64,000 nucleotides of DNA from contig CAMNSS010000010.1 in NCBI GenBank assembly GCA_946555345.1, positions 1-64,000 of the forward strand, read 5' to 3'. Of the stretch, positions 28,954 through 37,305 are shown in pieces; positions within the stretch are counted from its first letter, which is position 1, and every line of letters begins with the position of its first letter. The stretch is from an uncultured Eubacterium sp. GTDB lineage: Bacteria; Bacillota; Clostridia; Peptostreptococcales; Anaerovoracaceae. The notes under the pieces are model-generated. The model had not been told where the DNA came from. It did no database searches and saw nothing but the letters and a program-made list of their open reading frames with translations. The position numbers were made by a program, and so were the translations under genes.

Positions 28954-29739
28954 ATGGCTAATATCTTTCAAAAGAAGATTTTGATTCTTGCGGTTTATGC
29001 CGCAGAAATCATGATGAAAAACGGTGCGGAAATCTACCGGGTAGAGGATACCGTTACCCGCATATGCAAAGCCTGCGGGATCAACTATGTTGAAGTCTTT
29101 GCCATGCCTACAGGGATTTTCGTATCCTTGGATAAGGGCGGGAGGGCAGACGACACCCAGACGTATGTAAAAAGAATCAAGGGTACAAACACCAATCTTT
29201 CCAAAATATCAAAAGTAAACCAATTTTCCAGGGAATTTACGACCACTGACCTATCTGTGGACGACGGCATGAAAATATTGAAATCCATCGATGAAGAACT
29301 GCCGTACCCAATGCCGGTGCGGCTTCTGGGCGCCGCCATGGTCTGTTCCTTCTTCTGTGTCGTATTCGGCGGCGGTCCTATTGATTTTTGCGTTGCATTT
29401 ATTTCAGGCGTTATTTGTTATTCCTTTTCCGCTTTACTGACAAAGCTCGATATTAATTTTTTCATCCGGGGGTTTTGCTGCTGCGGAATTGCCGCCTTTA
29501 TTGCATTGACTGCGGCAGCGTCTATTGCGCAAGCGTCTTATGACCCCATCATCATCGGCTCGATCATGTTATTCGTGCCAGGGGTAGCAATCACCAACTC
29601 CATCCGGGATTTTCTGTCCGGCGATATGGTATCGGGCCTTGCACGCCTTGCAGAAGCGCTTTTAACTGCCGTCTCCCTGGCGTCGGGCGCCGGCGTCATG
29701 CTGAAAATATGGGACATGATAGGAGGTGTTGTCATATGA
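28954..29739 (+). CDS. ThrE-type threonine/serine exporter, N-terminal half (DUF1212)
   Basis: The protein of about 261 residues is the DUF1212 half of a split threonine/serine exporter. The soluble start carries AAEIMMKNGAEIYRVEDTVTRIC and VEVFAMPTGIFVSL, typical of this domain, followed by five or six membrane spans from about residue 110 on, with FVPGVAITNSIRDFLSGDMVSGLARLAEALL near the end. The ATG at 28954 matches the family start, but its GGAGG is 13 bases upstream; a five-codon ORF beginning at 28944 lies between and ends over the start, so coupling is possible. The frame is open to 28789. Its stop overlaps the next gene. Confidence 0.82.
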   Translation: MANIFQKKILILAVYAAEIMMKNGAEIYRVEDTVTRICKACGINYVEVFAMPTGIFVSLDKGGRADDTQTYVKRIKGTNTNLSKISKVNQFSREFTTTDLSVDDGMKILKSIDEELPYPMPVRLLGAAMVCSFFCVVFGGGPIDFCVAFISGVICYSFSALLTKLDINFFIRGFCCCGIAAFIALTAAASIAQASYDPIIIGSIMLFVPGVAITNSIRDFLSGDMVSGLARLAEALLTAVSLASGAGVMLKIWDMIGGVVI

Positions 29740-30188
29740 GCGTACTCCTGCTCCAATTTCTCTATATCCTGTTTCCTACCTGCGGATTTTGCATCCTGTT
29801 CAAAGTGCCGGCGAAACAGTTTCCGGTCTGCATTCTGGTAGGTGCGTGCAGTTGGACCTCCTATCAGATTTTACTCTATTTGGAAGCCTCCGCTATACTA
29901 GCCTGTTTCATAGCGGCATGCCTTGTCGGGCTTTTGAGCGACATCTGCTCCCGCATCTTTAAAGAGGCCGCCACCATATTTATCATTCCCGGCATTCTAT
30001 GCCTTGTTCCCGGCGCCGGTATGTACCGCACCATGCTGTCTCTGTTACAGCATGACATGGATGGTTTTGCTTCCAATGCTACCACGACGCTCAGCTTGGC
30101 GGGAGCGATTGCTGTCGGCCTTCTGGTTACGGGTTCCCTGATTCGCGTCATTTTGTCTGTCATCAGGAAGCTGCCCCAGCCCCGCTAA
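29736..30188 (+). CDS. ThrE-type threonine/serine exporter, C-terminal half (DUF3815)
   Basis: This 150-residue protein with four predicted membrane spans matches the DUF3815 partner of DUF1212 proteins. PTCGFCILFKVPAK, AACLVGLLSDICSRIFKEAATIFIIPGILCLVPGAGMYRTM and the final helix are typical. The ATG at 29736 follows a perfect AGGAGGT and overlaps the upstream stop as ATGA, so both halves are made together and probably form one transporter that exports small amino acids. Confidence 0.88.
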   Translation: MSVLLLQFLYILFPTCGFCILFKVPAKQFPVCILVGACSWTSYQILLYLEASAILACFIAACLVGLLSDICSRIFKEAATIFIIPGILCLVPGAGMYRTMLSLLQHDMDGFASNATTTLSLAGAIAVGLLVTGSLIRVILSVIRKLPQPR

Positions 30189-30624
30189 ACGGATGGGCAG
30201 GAACAAAAAAAGCCCGATATCCCAAGAAGGGGATACAGAGCCTTTCCCTGCAAATCCAGGGGCAATGCTTCGTGTGCATACTGCCCCGCTTCCATATTTC
30301 ATGCGGTTTCCTGCAAAAATTCCTTTAAAAAGTTTTTAAAGACTTTCTCTCAGCGCTGCGTTATTACTGCACATTGTTATCACATCATAGCGTTGCTGCA
30401 TTTATATGTTTCTGCATTGCCATGGCCAACAGCGCCGCACATGACATTGTCATGTTGCCGCATTGCTACATTGCTATGTTAATCCATTGCTGCATTTATA
30501 TGTTATCGCACCGCTACAACACTGTATTGCTGCACCGCCGTGTTAATATGCGAATACGCCGCTATGCAAGCATACATCATATTACAACATTGCAGCATAC
30601 CTGCCTTCATGCCGGCTTTCACCA
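30189..30624. other. Gap with ATTGCTGCA-type word repeats
   Basis: TTGCTGCATTTATATGTT occurs at 30393-30410 and again at 30488-30505, among many CATTGCTNCA/GCCGCA words. A partial hairpin with TATCCC/GGGATA at 30207-30245 may end the exporter transcript. I see no gene. Confidence 0.45.
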
Positions 30625-31503
30625 TTACAGCGTTTCCAGCTTCTTCGCCGCAGCAGAAAACCAATCGCCTTCAAACAATTCGATCATGCCCTTGTCGCAG
30701 GCCGCCGCCAGCTTCGGATCGATCGGAAGCTTTCCGAGAACGTCAACGCCATACTCCTTTGCGACCGCTTCCACCTTGCTGGGTCCGAAAACAGAAATCT
30801 CCTTGCCGCAATCCGGGCAGGTAAAGTAAGACATATTCTCCACGATGCCCAGAATCGGAATGTTCATCATTTCCGCCATCTTGACAGCCTTGCCGACGAT
30901 CATCGAAACCAGCTCCTGCGGGGAAGTCACGACGATGATCCCGTCAACCGGCAGCGACTGGAACACCGTGAGCGGCACATCGCCCGTTCCCGGCGGCATA
31001 TCCACAAAGAGGTAATCCACCTCGCCCCACAATACGTCTGTCCAGAACTGCTTCACCGTGCCAGCAATTACCGGACCTCTCCAGACAACCGGGTCGGTAT
31101 CGTTTTCCAAAAGATTATTGACAGACATCGTGCCGATTCCCGTCTTGGTCTGAATCGGGAAAATCCCCAGTTCATTCGCCGAAGCTTTTTCGGTAATCCC
31201 AAACGCCTTCGGAATCGACGGGCCGGTAATGTCCGCATCGAGGATAGACGTGTTATAACCCATCCGTTTCATCGTCACCGCCATCAGGGACGTCACCATG
31301 GATTTCCCTACGCCGCCTTTGCCGCTGACAACGGCAATCACCTTCTTGATATCATTGAAATCGTTGGTCTTTTCTAAAAAGCTCCGCGGCTGGCTGCTGC
31401 AATTTCCCGCACTAGCACAGTTTGAACAATCGGAATCACAGCCGGAATCACAATTACAATCGCAGTCTGCTGGCTGCCCTACATTCTTATCTTTTTCATC
31501 CAT
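30625..31503 (-). CDS. Mrp/NBP35-family Fe-S cluster carrier ATPase
   Basis: This 292-residue P-loop ATPase carries Fe-S clusters to target proteins. The N-terminal 35 residues hold eight Cys in a CDCNCDSGCDSDCSNC-type array, a likely metal-binding tail. The deviant Walker A AVVSGKGGVGKSMV is near residue 40, PPGTGDVPLTVFQSLP near 170, and the bridging CxxC in YFTCPDCGKEISVFG near 240. The frame uses the ATG at 31503. It is monocistronic as far as I can see. Confidence 0.93.
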   Translation of the reverse strand: MDEKDKNVGQPADCDCNCDSGCDSDCSNCASAGNCSSQPRSFLEKTNDFNDIKKVIAVVSGKGGVGKSMVTSLMAVTMKRMGYNTSILDADITGPSIPKAFGITEKASANELGIFPIQTKTGIGTMSVNNLLENDTDPVVWRGPVIAGTVKQFWTDVLWGEVDYLFVDMPPGTGDVPLTVFQSLPVDGIIVVTSPQELVSMIVGKAVKMAEMMNIPILGIVENMSYFTCPDCGKEISVFGPSKVEAVAKEYGVDVLGKLPIDPKLAAACDKGMIELFEGDWFSAAAKKLETL

Positions 31504-31969
31504 TTGATTTACCTCTTTTCTTTATTCTCATTTTGTCTTCCAGGCACCATTTTCATACATCAATTCGATTATACTCGGATGGATGCGGGAAAGCAAGAGG
31601 TGAAATCGAGCGCAGCAGGCAAAATACTGCGAGCCGCTTTGGGGCGCAAGGGCGGTGAAAAGGGCTGCGGCGGTCAAGCAAGGAAAAGCGGTACGCAAAG
31701 CGCAGGATGACGCCCAGGCAAAGAGGGGCAGGATATGCAAAGGCGCTACGCACACCGCCAACACGGCCAAAGAGCAAACCGATACAGCGAAGCGCTACGC
31801 TCACGCCCGCATAACATGGCGCAATCGCTACGCCAGCTAGTTACCGCATCAATCCCAGCCACGCATCGCCACGCATTTCTGCCCCCCCAGCGCATTTCAG
31901 CGAACTTCACTGGCAAGCCATGCATCAAGCCGCACGCCTCCTAAAAATCTGCCTTTTTATCCCAAACCA
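31504..31969. other. Gap, no gene seen
   Basis: These 466 bases have open frames on both strands without ribosome sites and with Arg/Ala-rich translations. No convincing promoter, terminator or repeat. Confidence 0.4.
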
Positions 31970-33277
31970 CTATATCAATTTTTCTTCATATATCTTCTCC
32001 AGCCCATACCGCTTAATGCGCTTTCCGATCTCCTCCGGGTCGATCGAATAAAGGCCTTTTTCCTTCATCCGCCTGAAATACTCAGCCCCGGCAAACGTGT
32101 AGCGCGTCATCAGCCCGTCTTCCGTATCCATGTTCTGGTTAGCGAAGGAAATCAAGTCGCCGACCGCAATGCCGATCGGAAGCTCCAGCGGTTTCATGCC
32201 TTTCAAGTACCGCACTGCATTATGCCCGGCAAGGCTTCCCGTGGAAATGGCCTCCGTATGCCCTACGAAAAGACCTGACTTTTCCCCGCCGCAGAACAAG
32301 TTGCGGATATTTGCCACTTTCATGGAATTTTCCCGCTCCGCCACGGAAAGATAACGGATAGAATTTCCCTTGCCGCCTGCATACGGGTCTACATAACGGG
32401 CATTTTCAAAGCCCGGGACTTGGCGCAAAGTCTCCAAATCGAAGAACGGCGTCATGATTTTCGCATATCCTGTATCCAGCAAAATAATGTTTTCTGCGTA
32501 TTCGTCCAGAGCGTACTGCTTGCAGACCTTCATGTCCAGTTTTTCTTTTTTGACAGCCTTTTTCGGCAGTGGCACAACCGCAACGCCCGTCTCATTCAAA
32601 AGCTGCTGCAATTCTTGTGAAAGCGATTGCTTTTCCAGCTTCCCGCTTCCGCTGAACGCGCCGAATGCGCCGTCTTTTCTCTTGCCCATGATATCGCTTC
32701 CGCCAGCTTTCGCACTGATGCTAACGCGCGGTCCAAAGGCAGGACAGCGCAGGATGCACATACAGCATCCGTTTCCATATGTAAGGCAATTCCCCGGTCC
32801 GCCTGTGCTTCCCGTCGTCTCAACGAAAACGTCCCCTTCGATTTCCCCGCCGCCTGCCAGCACGATTTTTTCAATCACTGTTTCATCCCCATCCTGCCAG
32901 CTTCCGGATTTTCGAAGGACAACATCCACCGCCCGGCTCATCACCTTAATCTCAATTCCTTTTTCCCGCAAAAGCCGCCTGACATTCGGCTCTACCTTAG
33001 TCACGTCATAAAGGCTGGCGTGCTTGTGTCCAGGAAAATCAACATTAATGTGGCGGGAACACTTGTCGGTGATCGCAAAAAGGTCATCCGCTCCCAGGGC
33101 GATATTTTCTTCGGCCGCCGTAAACCTTCCGTTGTTCCGCATGATGCCGCCTACATTCCCAAGGCCGAGGAGAAGATCCGTCTTTTCCAGAAGCGTCACC
33201 TCTGCCCCTGCTTTTCTGGCGGTAAGAGCCGCTGCACAACCGGACCATCCCCCGCCGATGATTACTACTCGATACAA
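31970..33277 (-). CDS. FAD-dependent oxidoreductase with Cys cluster
   Basis: This 435-residue flavoprotein has the dinucleotide-binding start VVIIGGGWSGCAAALTARKAGAEVTLLEK and a second FAD-contact region NLFCGGEKSGLFVGHTEAISTGSLAGHNA near residue 350, as in the GidA/thioredoxin-reductase-like group. Between them lies GNGCCMCILRCPAFGPR near 175, four Cys in CCxCxxxC spacing that could bind a metal cluster. Translation appears to start at a TTG at 33277 with GGAGGG 7 bases upstream. Substrate and partner are unknown. It lies downstream of the TrpB-like gene on the same strand, separated by 340 bases. Confidence 0.85.
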   Translation of the reverse strand: MYRVVIIGGGWSGCAAALTARKAGAEVTLLEKTDLLLGLGNVGGIMRNNGRFTAAEENIALGADDLFAITDKCSRHINVDFPGHKHASLYDVTKVEPNVRRLLREKGIEIKVMSRAVDVVLRKSGSWQDGDETVIEKIVLAGGGEIEGDVFVETTGSTGGPGNCLTYGNGCCMCILRCPAFGPRVSISAKAGGSDIMGKRKDGAFGAFSGSGKLEKQSLSQELQQLLNETGVAVVPLPKKAVKKEKLDMKVCKQYALDEYAENIILLDTGYAKIMTPFFDLETLRQVPGFENARYVDPYAGGKGNSIRYLSVAERENSMKVANIRNLFCGGEKSGLFVGHTEAISTGSLAGHNAVRYLKGMKPLELPIGIAVGDLISFANQNMDTEDGLMTRYTFAGAEYFRRMKEKGLYSIDPEEIGKRIKRYGLEKIYEEKLI

Positions 33278-33616
33278 ATTAAATCCCTCCCTACTATATT
33301 CTATTTAGAATATGAAACAAGAAAGGGTTTTGTTCTTGCACGAAAAGACCTTGCACGAAAAGGCTCTTATGCTTTTACGTTTTTATGAGGTTTTTTAGCG
33401 TGCAGAAGTTGCTAAAAAACAAATATGCGGATGCGCCGATTATCCAAACCAACGCATCCGCTGTCAATTCTGCTTTTTCTATCTGTTTCGCTTCTTCCGC
33501 CTGCTCTTGCGCTTCCAAAATTTTAGGAAATACACCAATCTATTCCCACATCCCCGAAAGCTTTAGGGAGCGAACCGATTTGCGCCCATTCCCAAAACGC
33601 CTGGAAACACATCGAT
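33278..33616. other. Gap with a symmetric hairpin
   Basis: GTTTTTTAGC at 33390-33399 and GCTAAAAAAC at 33411-33420 form a perfect 10-base hairpin that may slow or end transcription from either side. No gene seen. Confidence 0.5.
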
Positions 33617-35002
33617 CTATTCCTGCACGCCTGGAATCTTCGGAAGCGCATTGATGGACTTTTGCAAATCTGCGTCGGATGGAATATAGTCACTCATGTT
33701 GCCTTCGTTATATGCGGCATAAGCTGTCATATCAAAGTATCCCGTTCCCGTAAGGCCGAAGAGGATCGTCTTTTCTTCCCCTGTTTCCTTGCATTTCAGC
33801 GCTTCATCGATCGCACCCCTGATCGCATGGGCCGATTCAGGCGCAGGAAGGATTGTCTCCAGCTTCGCAAACTGTACGGCTGCTTCAAATACCTTCGTCT
33901 GCTCATAAGCCACGGCATCCATATACTTATCGTGATACAGCTTGGAAAGGATCGGCGACATTCCGTGGTAACGCAGGCCGCCCGCATGGTTTGCCGATGG
34001 CTTGAACGTGCATCCCAGCGTATACATTTTCGCCATCGGCGTAATCTTACCCGTGTCGCAGAAGTCGTATTTGTAAACGCCCCTGGTAAATGATGGACAA
34101 GAGGCTGGCTCTACTGCAATGATCTGCGGGCCGGCTTTCCCTGTCAGTTTATCCTGCATGAACGGTGCGATCAGCCCGCCCAGGTTTGACCCGCCGCCGG
34201 CACAGCCCACGATGATATCGGGATACGCATCCAGCATTTCCATCGCTTTTTTTGCTTCCAGCCCGATAATGGATTGATGCAGCAATACCTGGTTCAAGAC
34301 AGAACCCAGCACATACCTGTATCCTTCACTGGTAACAGCCCGTTCCACCGCCTCGGAAATCGCACAACCCAGGCTGCCGCTGTTTTCCGGATCTTCTGCC
34401 AGGATTTTTCTGCCCGCCTCGGTCCGCTCCGACGGTGAAGCGAAGACATTGGCGCCAAATGTTTTCATAATGTCTTTTCTGAACGGCTTCTGGTTAAAGG
34501 ACACCTTGACCATGTATACTTCCAGATCCAGCCCGAAATAGGAGCAAGCCTCCGAAAGCGCCGTTCCCCATTGGCCTGCGCCGGTTTCAGTAGTCACGCC
34601 CTTCAAGCCTTCTTGCTTCGCATAATAAGCCTGCGCTACCGCTGAATTGAGCTTATGGCTGCCCGACGTATTGTTCCCTTCAAATTTATAATAAATCTTC
34701 GCCGGCGTCCCAAGCGCTTTTTCCAAATTATATGCCCTGCAAAGAGGCGACGGCCTGTAAATTTTATAAATGTCGAGTACCTCGTCAGGGATATCAAAAT
34801 ACCTGGTTTCACTGTCCATTTCCTGTGCGGCCAATTCTTTGCAAAATACAGGATAAAGGTCTTCCACGGCAGCCGGTTTTCCAGTTCCCGGATTGATGAT
34901 CGGATCTGGCTGTTCCTTCATGTCCGCCCTCAGATTGTACCATTGTTTTGGCATCTGTTCCTCTGTAAGATATAGCCTGTGGGGTACTTTTTTCGTTGTC
35001 AT
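33617..35002 (-). CDS. TrpB-like PLP-dependent enzyme (TrpB2 type)
   Basis: This 461-residue pyridoxal-phosphate enzyme belongs to the TrpB2 group, longer than classical TrpB and often without TrpA. Catalytic Lys is in NNTSGSHKLNSAVAQAYYA near residue 113, the indole-site region in TETGAGQWGTALS, the phosphate-binding loop in IIVGCAGGGSNLGGL near 265, and SGLRYHGMSP-like AGGLRYHGMSPI near 340. No trpA or other trp gene is in the window, so it may make Trp from indole and serine or have another role. AAGGAG precedes the ATG. A terminator and small ORF lie upstream on the same strand. Confidence 0.9.
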   Translation of the reverse strand: MTTKKVPHRLYLTEEQMPKQWYNLRADMKEQPDPIINPGTGKPAAVEDLYPVFCKELAAQEMDSETRYFDIPDEVLDIYKIYRPSPLCRAYNLEKALGTPAKIYYKFEGNNTSGSHKLNSAVAQAYYAKQEGLKGVTTETGAGQWGTALSEACSYFGLDLEVYMVKVSFNQKPFRKDIMKTFGANVFASPSERTEAGRKILAEDPENSGSLGCAISEAVERAVTSEGYRYVLGSVLNQVLLHQSIIGLEAKKAMEMLDAYPDIIVGCAGGGSNLGGLIAPFMQDKLTGKAGPQIIAVEPASCPSFTRGVYKYDFCDTGKITPMAKMYTLGCTFKPSANHAGGLRYHGMSPILSKLYHDKYMDAVAYEQTKVFEAAVQFAKLETILPAPESAHAIRGAIDEALKCKETGEEKTILFGLTGTGYFDMTAYAAYNEGNMSDYIPSDADLQKSINALPKIPGVQE

Positions 35003-35239
35003 TTTTTTCTCCTTTCTTGTCTACCGAATCCAAAAGGCTAACTGAATTAAACTGGCGTCCTGCCAGCAAAGGTTTTGCCCTGCAGCAAAGATCTTCGTAA
35101 TATCGCCGCTTGTTCCCGGCGCTAAGGAATATCTGGGAATCCTTAACAGATCCTGCTACTGGAAAATAAAGAGGCGGATTTAACCAATTTTGCTCCTTAG
35201 CTAGCAGTTATTTCTCCATTAAGTTTTTGCTTCCTGGCG
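35003..35239 (-). other. Structured leader of the TrpB-like gene
   Basis: Read on the minus strand, the 240 bases before the TrpB-like gene hold small hairpins AAGGA/TCCTT, GCCG/CGGC and CTGGC/GCCAG, and two related words ATCTTTGCTGCAGGGC and ACCTTTGCTGGCAGGAC. I find no clear promoter, so transcription may arrive from the promoter at 35,600 past the terminator. I do not recognise a T-box. Confidence 0.4.
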
Positions 35240-35283
35240 AAAAAATAAACGCTTCTGTCCTCTAGCTATGGGACAAAAGCGTT
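35240..35283 (-). terminator. Strong terminator between the small ORF and the TrpB-like gene
   Basis: On the minus strand AACGCTTTTGTCC (35271-35283) pairs with GGACAGAAGCGTT (35248-35260), one wobble, and is followed by TATTTTTT. It starts 9 bases after the stop codon of the small ORF and about 240 bases before the TrpB-like gene. Confidence 0.88.
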
Positions 35284-35292
35284 GCTCTTGTT

Positions 35293-35478
35293 TTAATGCC
35301 ACCCAAGATATCCGAATTCCGAATCAGTAATTTTCCAATCAAAATCCTCGCATCTCATTGCCTCCGTGTACAGCTGTTGATACACGCTCCCTTTGTAACA
35401 GGTGGAGTTCCCGTCAGTTTCTACTAAGCGCATTGCCACGGCATCGCACTGTTCGTCTGCCCTCATAAGTCCATTCAA
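35293..35478 (-). CDS. Small 61-codon ORF of unknown function
   Basis: The ORF starts with TTG at 35478 (GGGAGAG 5 bases upstream) or ATG at 35466 and encodes a soluble acidic peptide of 61 or 57 residues with three Cys and two late Trp (DFDWK and the end GYLGWH). I recognise no family. It is credible because a consensus promoter lies about 115 bases upstream and a strong terminator begins 9 bases after its stop, making a complete small transcription unit. It may be an independent small protein or a leader ORF acting on the TrpB-like gene. Nothing in the sequence proves translation. Confidence 0.5.
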   Translation of the reverse strand: MNGLMRADEQCDAVAMRLVETDGNSTCYKGSVYQQLYTEAMRCEDFDWKITDSEFGYLGWH

Positions 35479-35592
35479 TTCAGCTCTCCCTGCCGCAATC
35501 CCACCGCCTGCAGCTCTCTTTTAGGTTAATGCCAAACCTACTACTCTTAATCATCGGTTTAAAATGTTATTGAATTGTTTTATCTGGGTATC

Positions 35593-35621
35593 AGTATATG
35601 CGGTTTCTTTCTATTTGTCAA
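35593..35621 (-). promoter_or_regulatory. Consensus sigma-70-type promoter of the small ORF unit
   Basis: On the minus strand TTGACA at 35616-35621 and TATACT at 35593-35598 are spaced by exactly 17 bases. The start would be near 35586, giving a leader of about 110 bases. Confidence 0.8.
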
Positions 35622-35905
35622 TACTTTTTTGTGCAATTTTATAATTTTTATTAAAAACATTGTGCTTTTTCACAAGTTTATATGATTACCCAACAGGATT
35701 CTCCGGCATCGAAGCCGTGCACCGTTAACGAACAACCTCCAGCCATAATATGGCTGGAGGTCAAAAATTCTATTTTCTGCGGCTATTCGTTCCCGCTTTT
35801 TGCATTAGCCGGCAACAATCGATCATGATCTCCTGCCGATCTGCCATCGCCGCTAATGATTAACGATTATCTTGTCGGTTAGCTTGAATCTGCCTGACGG
35901 CGTCA
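35622..35905. other. Gap after csrA with a perfect hairpin
   Basis: ACCTCCAGCCATA and TATGGCTGGAGGT at 35735-35761 form a perfect 13-base stem with a minimal loop, 145 bases after the csrA stop. The T content after it is low on both strands, so it is only a possible end point for the motility transcript. Confidence 0.55.
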
Positions 35906-36163
35906 TCAGTGTTCCCGTTTTTTCAAAATCGCACTCATCTGCCGAAGCGTCTCTTTCTTATCATCGAGATGATAACCGATGTCGCTTTCGGCAGCTTCCT
36001 GGTTCGCCCGAACGGCTTCCATAAGCTCTTTTCGCATGATTGGAATCGATCGCGGCGCATCTATCGCAAGCCGGACACCATCCGCTCCGCTCTCTACCAC
36101 GGATACCGTGACATCTTCCCCAATAACAATCGCTTCGCCTTTCCTACGATAAAGAATCAGCAT
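35906..36163 (-). CDS. csrA: Carbon storage regulator CsrA
   Basis: This 85-residue RNA-binding protein blocks translation of target mRNAs, in Bacillota chiefly flagellin. It begins MLILYRRKGEAIVIGEDVTV and has the RNA-contact region APRSIPIMRKELMEAVR near residue 40. It differs a little from the common MLVLxRKxGE start. The C-terminal 30 residues are a polar helix longer than in many homologues. A strong AAGGAGG site lies inside the end of fliW, and the genes overlap by 7 bases, so the regulator and its antagonist are made together. Confidence 0.95.
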   Translation of the reverse strand: MLILYRRKGEAIVIGEDVTVSVVESGADGVRLAIDAPRSIPIMRKELMEAVRANQEAAESDIGYHLDDKKETLRQMSAILKKREH

Positions 36164-36609
36164 ACTGCCCCCTCCTTATCCGCAAGCTCCCGTAAAGTAT
36201 GATGCAGCCCATACTTGCTGTCATCCAATACGACCTGCCTTGCCTGTCTGGTTTTCACGTTAATCACAACAGGGCATTTGAGATTCACTGTGCTAGCTTC
36301 GGGTGTTTCCTTAATGACACACAGTGCATAATAAGCCAAGTCTTCTTCATGCTCTGCGGCCAATGCCTTTTCATCGGCGTCAACCAGCACAGGATGATAG
36401 TCCTCTTTCAGCAGAAACGGATTGATTACAAGAAAGGACAGGTGGGATTCATCCACGCTTTGCAGATACAACATATCGCCACCCTCATCCTCCTCGTCTA
36501 CCGCAAGGGGAATAAAACGCTTGTAATCTTCAAATCCAAAAATCCCTTCCTCAAAAAGAATCAGATCTTTTTCTTCGTAAGCAATTTCCTGCTGTTTTTC
36601 TTCACTCAT
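36157..36609 (-). CDS. fliW: Flagellar assembly factor FliW
   Basis: This 150-residue cytosolic protein binds CsrA and flagellin in turn, linking flagellin secretion to its translation. It has DLILFEEGIFGFEDYKRFIPL near residue 15, SFLVINPFLLKEDYHPVL near 65 and LKCPVVINVKTRQARQVVLDDSKYGLHHTL near 115, all typical. CAGGAGG precedes the ATG. It overlaps csrA and follows the DUF6470 gene by 15 bases. Confidence 0.95.
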   Translation of the reverse strand: MSEEKQQEIAYEEKDLILFEEGIFGFEDYKRFIPLAVDEEDEGGDMLYLQSVDESHLSFLVINPFLLKEDYHPVLVDADEKALAAEHEEDLAYYALCVIKETPEASTVNLKCPVVINVKTRQARQVVLDDSKYGLHHTLRELADKEGAVC

Positions 36610-36624
36610 CGACAGCCTCCTGCA

Positions 36625-37245
36625 TTAAGCCTGGACATCTACATTCTGTCCGCTTGCCTTTTCAAAAGCGCCCGGCGGCACATAAATAGGCCCGCCGATA
36701 TATTCAATATTCACATGAGGACGCTGGGAGATTATCATTTCAATATCCCCTGGCACAAACTCTACCTGTCCCTGTGCGACTTTAAGGTCAAAATTCAATT
36801 TATCCATTTCGTACTCGATTGACAATGTCGGCGGAACCCAATCCATTTTCGGTTTCGCAGTCGGGGTGAATCCCAGGTTGAAATCCCCCACCGGTTCTGC
36901 CGTACGCTGTGCCAAAATGCGGTCAATCGCCTGAGACCCTTCACCAATCTGCGTCTGGAGCATCAGCTTCCCTTCTCTGGCAGACTGAGCCGACGCAGCA
37001 TAAGCCGCTGATTTTCCTTTTCCCGCCGCTTGGTTGACCGCCTGCATCGGGGATGGTGAAATAGAGTTCCATGCATCAAAAGAATCCAGTTTCAGTTGGA
37101 TCGGGCGGCTCTTCATCTTAAGCCCCCCGCCGCTGCTTTTTCTTATTTCCAGTTCCGCAGTACCATTGTGTTGCTCAAGTTTGGCATGATTTACCTTTAA
37201 TTCGTAGCGAATCGGAACTGACGTGATTTGAATTAACTGTTCCAC
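36625..37245 (-). CDS. DUF6470 family flagellar-locus protein
   Basis: This protein of about 206 residues matches the DUF6470 family found between flgL and fliW in many Bacillota (YviE in Bacillus). It shows the paired start strands LIQITSVPIRYELKVNHAKLEQ, the middle IGEGSQAIDRILAQR, and the conserved end VEFVPGDIEMIISQRPHVNIEYIGGPIYVPPG. The function is unknown. I prefer the GTG at 37245, because AGAGAGG is 8 bases upstream; the GTG at 37254 would overlap that site. Confidence 0.85.
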   Translation of the reverse strand: MEQLIQITSVPIRYELKVNHAKLEQHNGTAELEIRKSSGGGLKMKSRPIQLKLDSFDAWNSISPSPMQAVNQAAGKGKSAAYAASAQSAREGKLMLQTQIGEGSQAIDRILAQRTAEPVGDFNLGFTPTAKPKMDWVPPTLSIEYEMDKLNFDLKVAQGQVEFVPGDIEMIISQRPHVNIEYIGGPIYVPPGAFEKASGQNVDVQA

Positions 37246-37305
37246 GCAAGTCACCTCTCTTTTATCTTCTTCTTTCTTTTAACACCCTACACTAGTCGAT
37301 TTACC

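Noticed and set aside
35003-35239. T-box or tryptophan riboswitch before the TrpB-like gene
   Set aside because: I could not find the T-box core or specifier loop; only small hairpins are seen.
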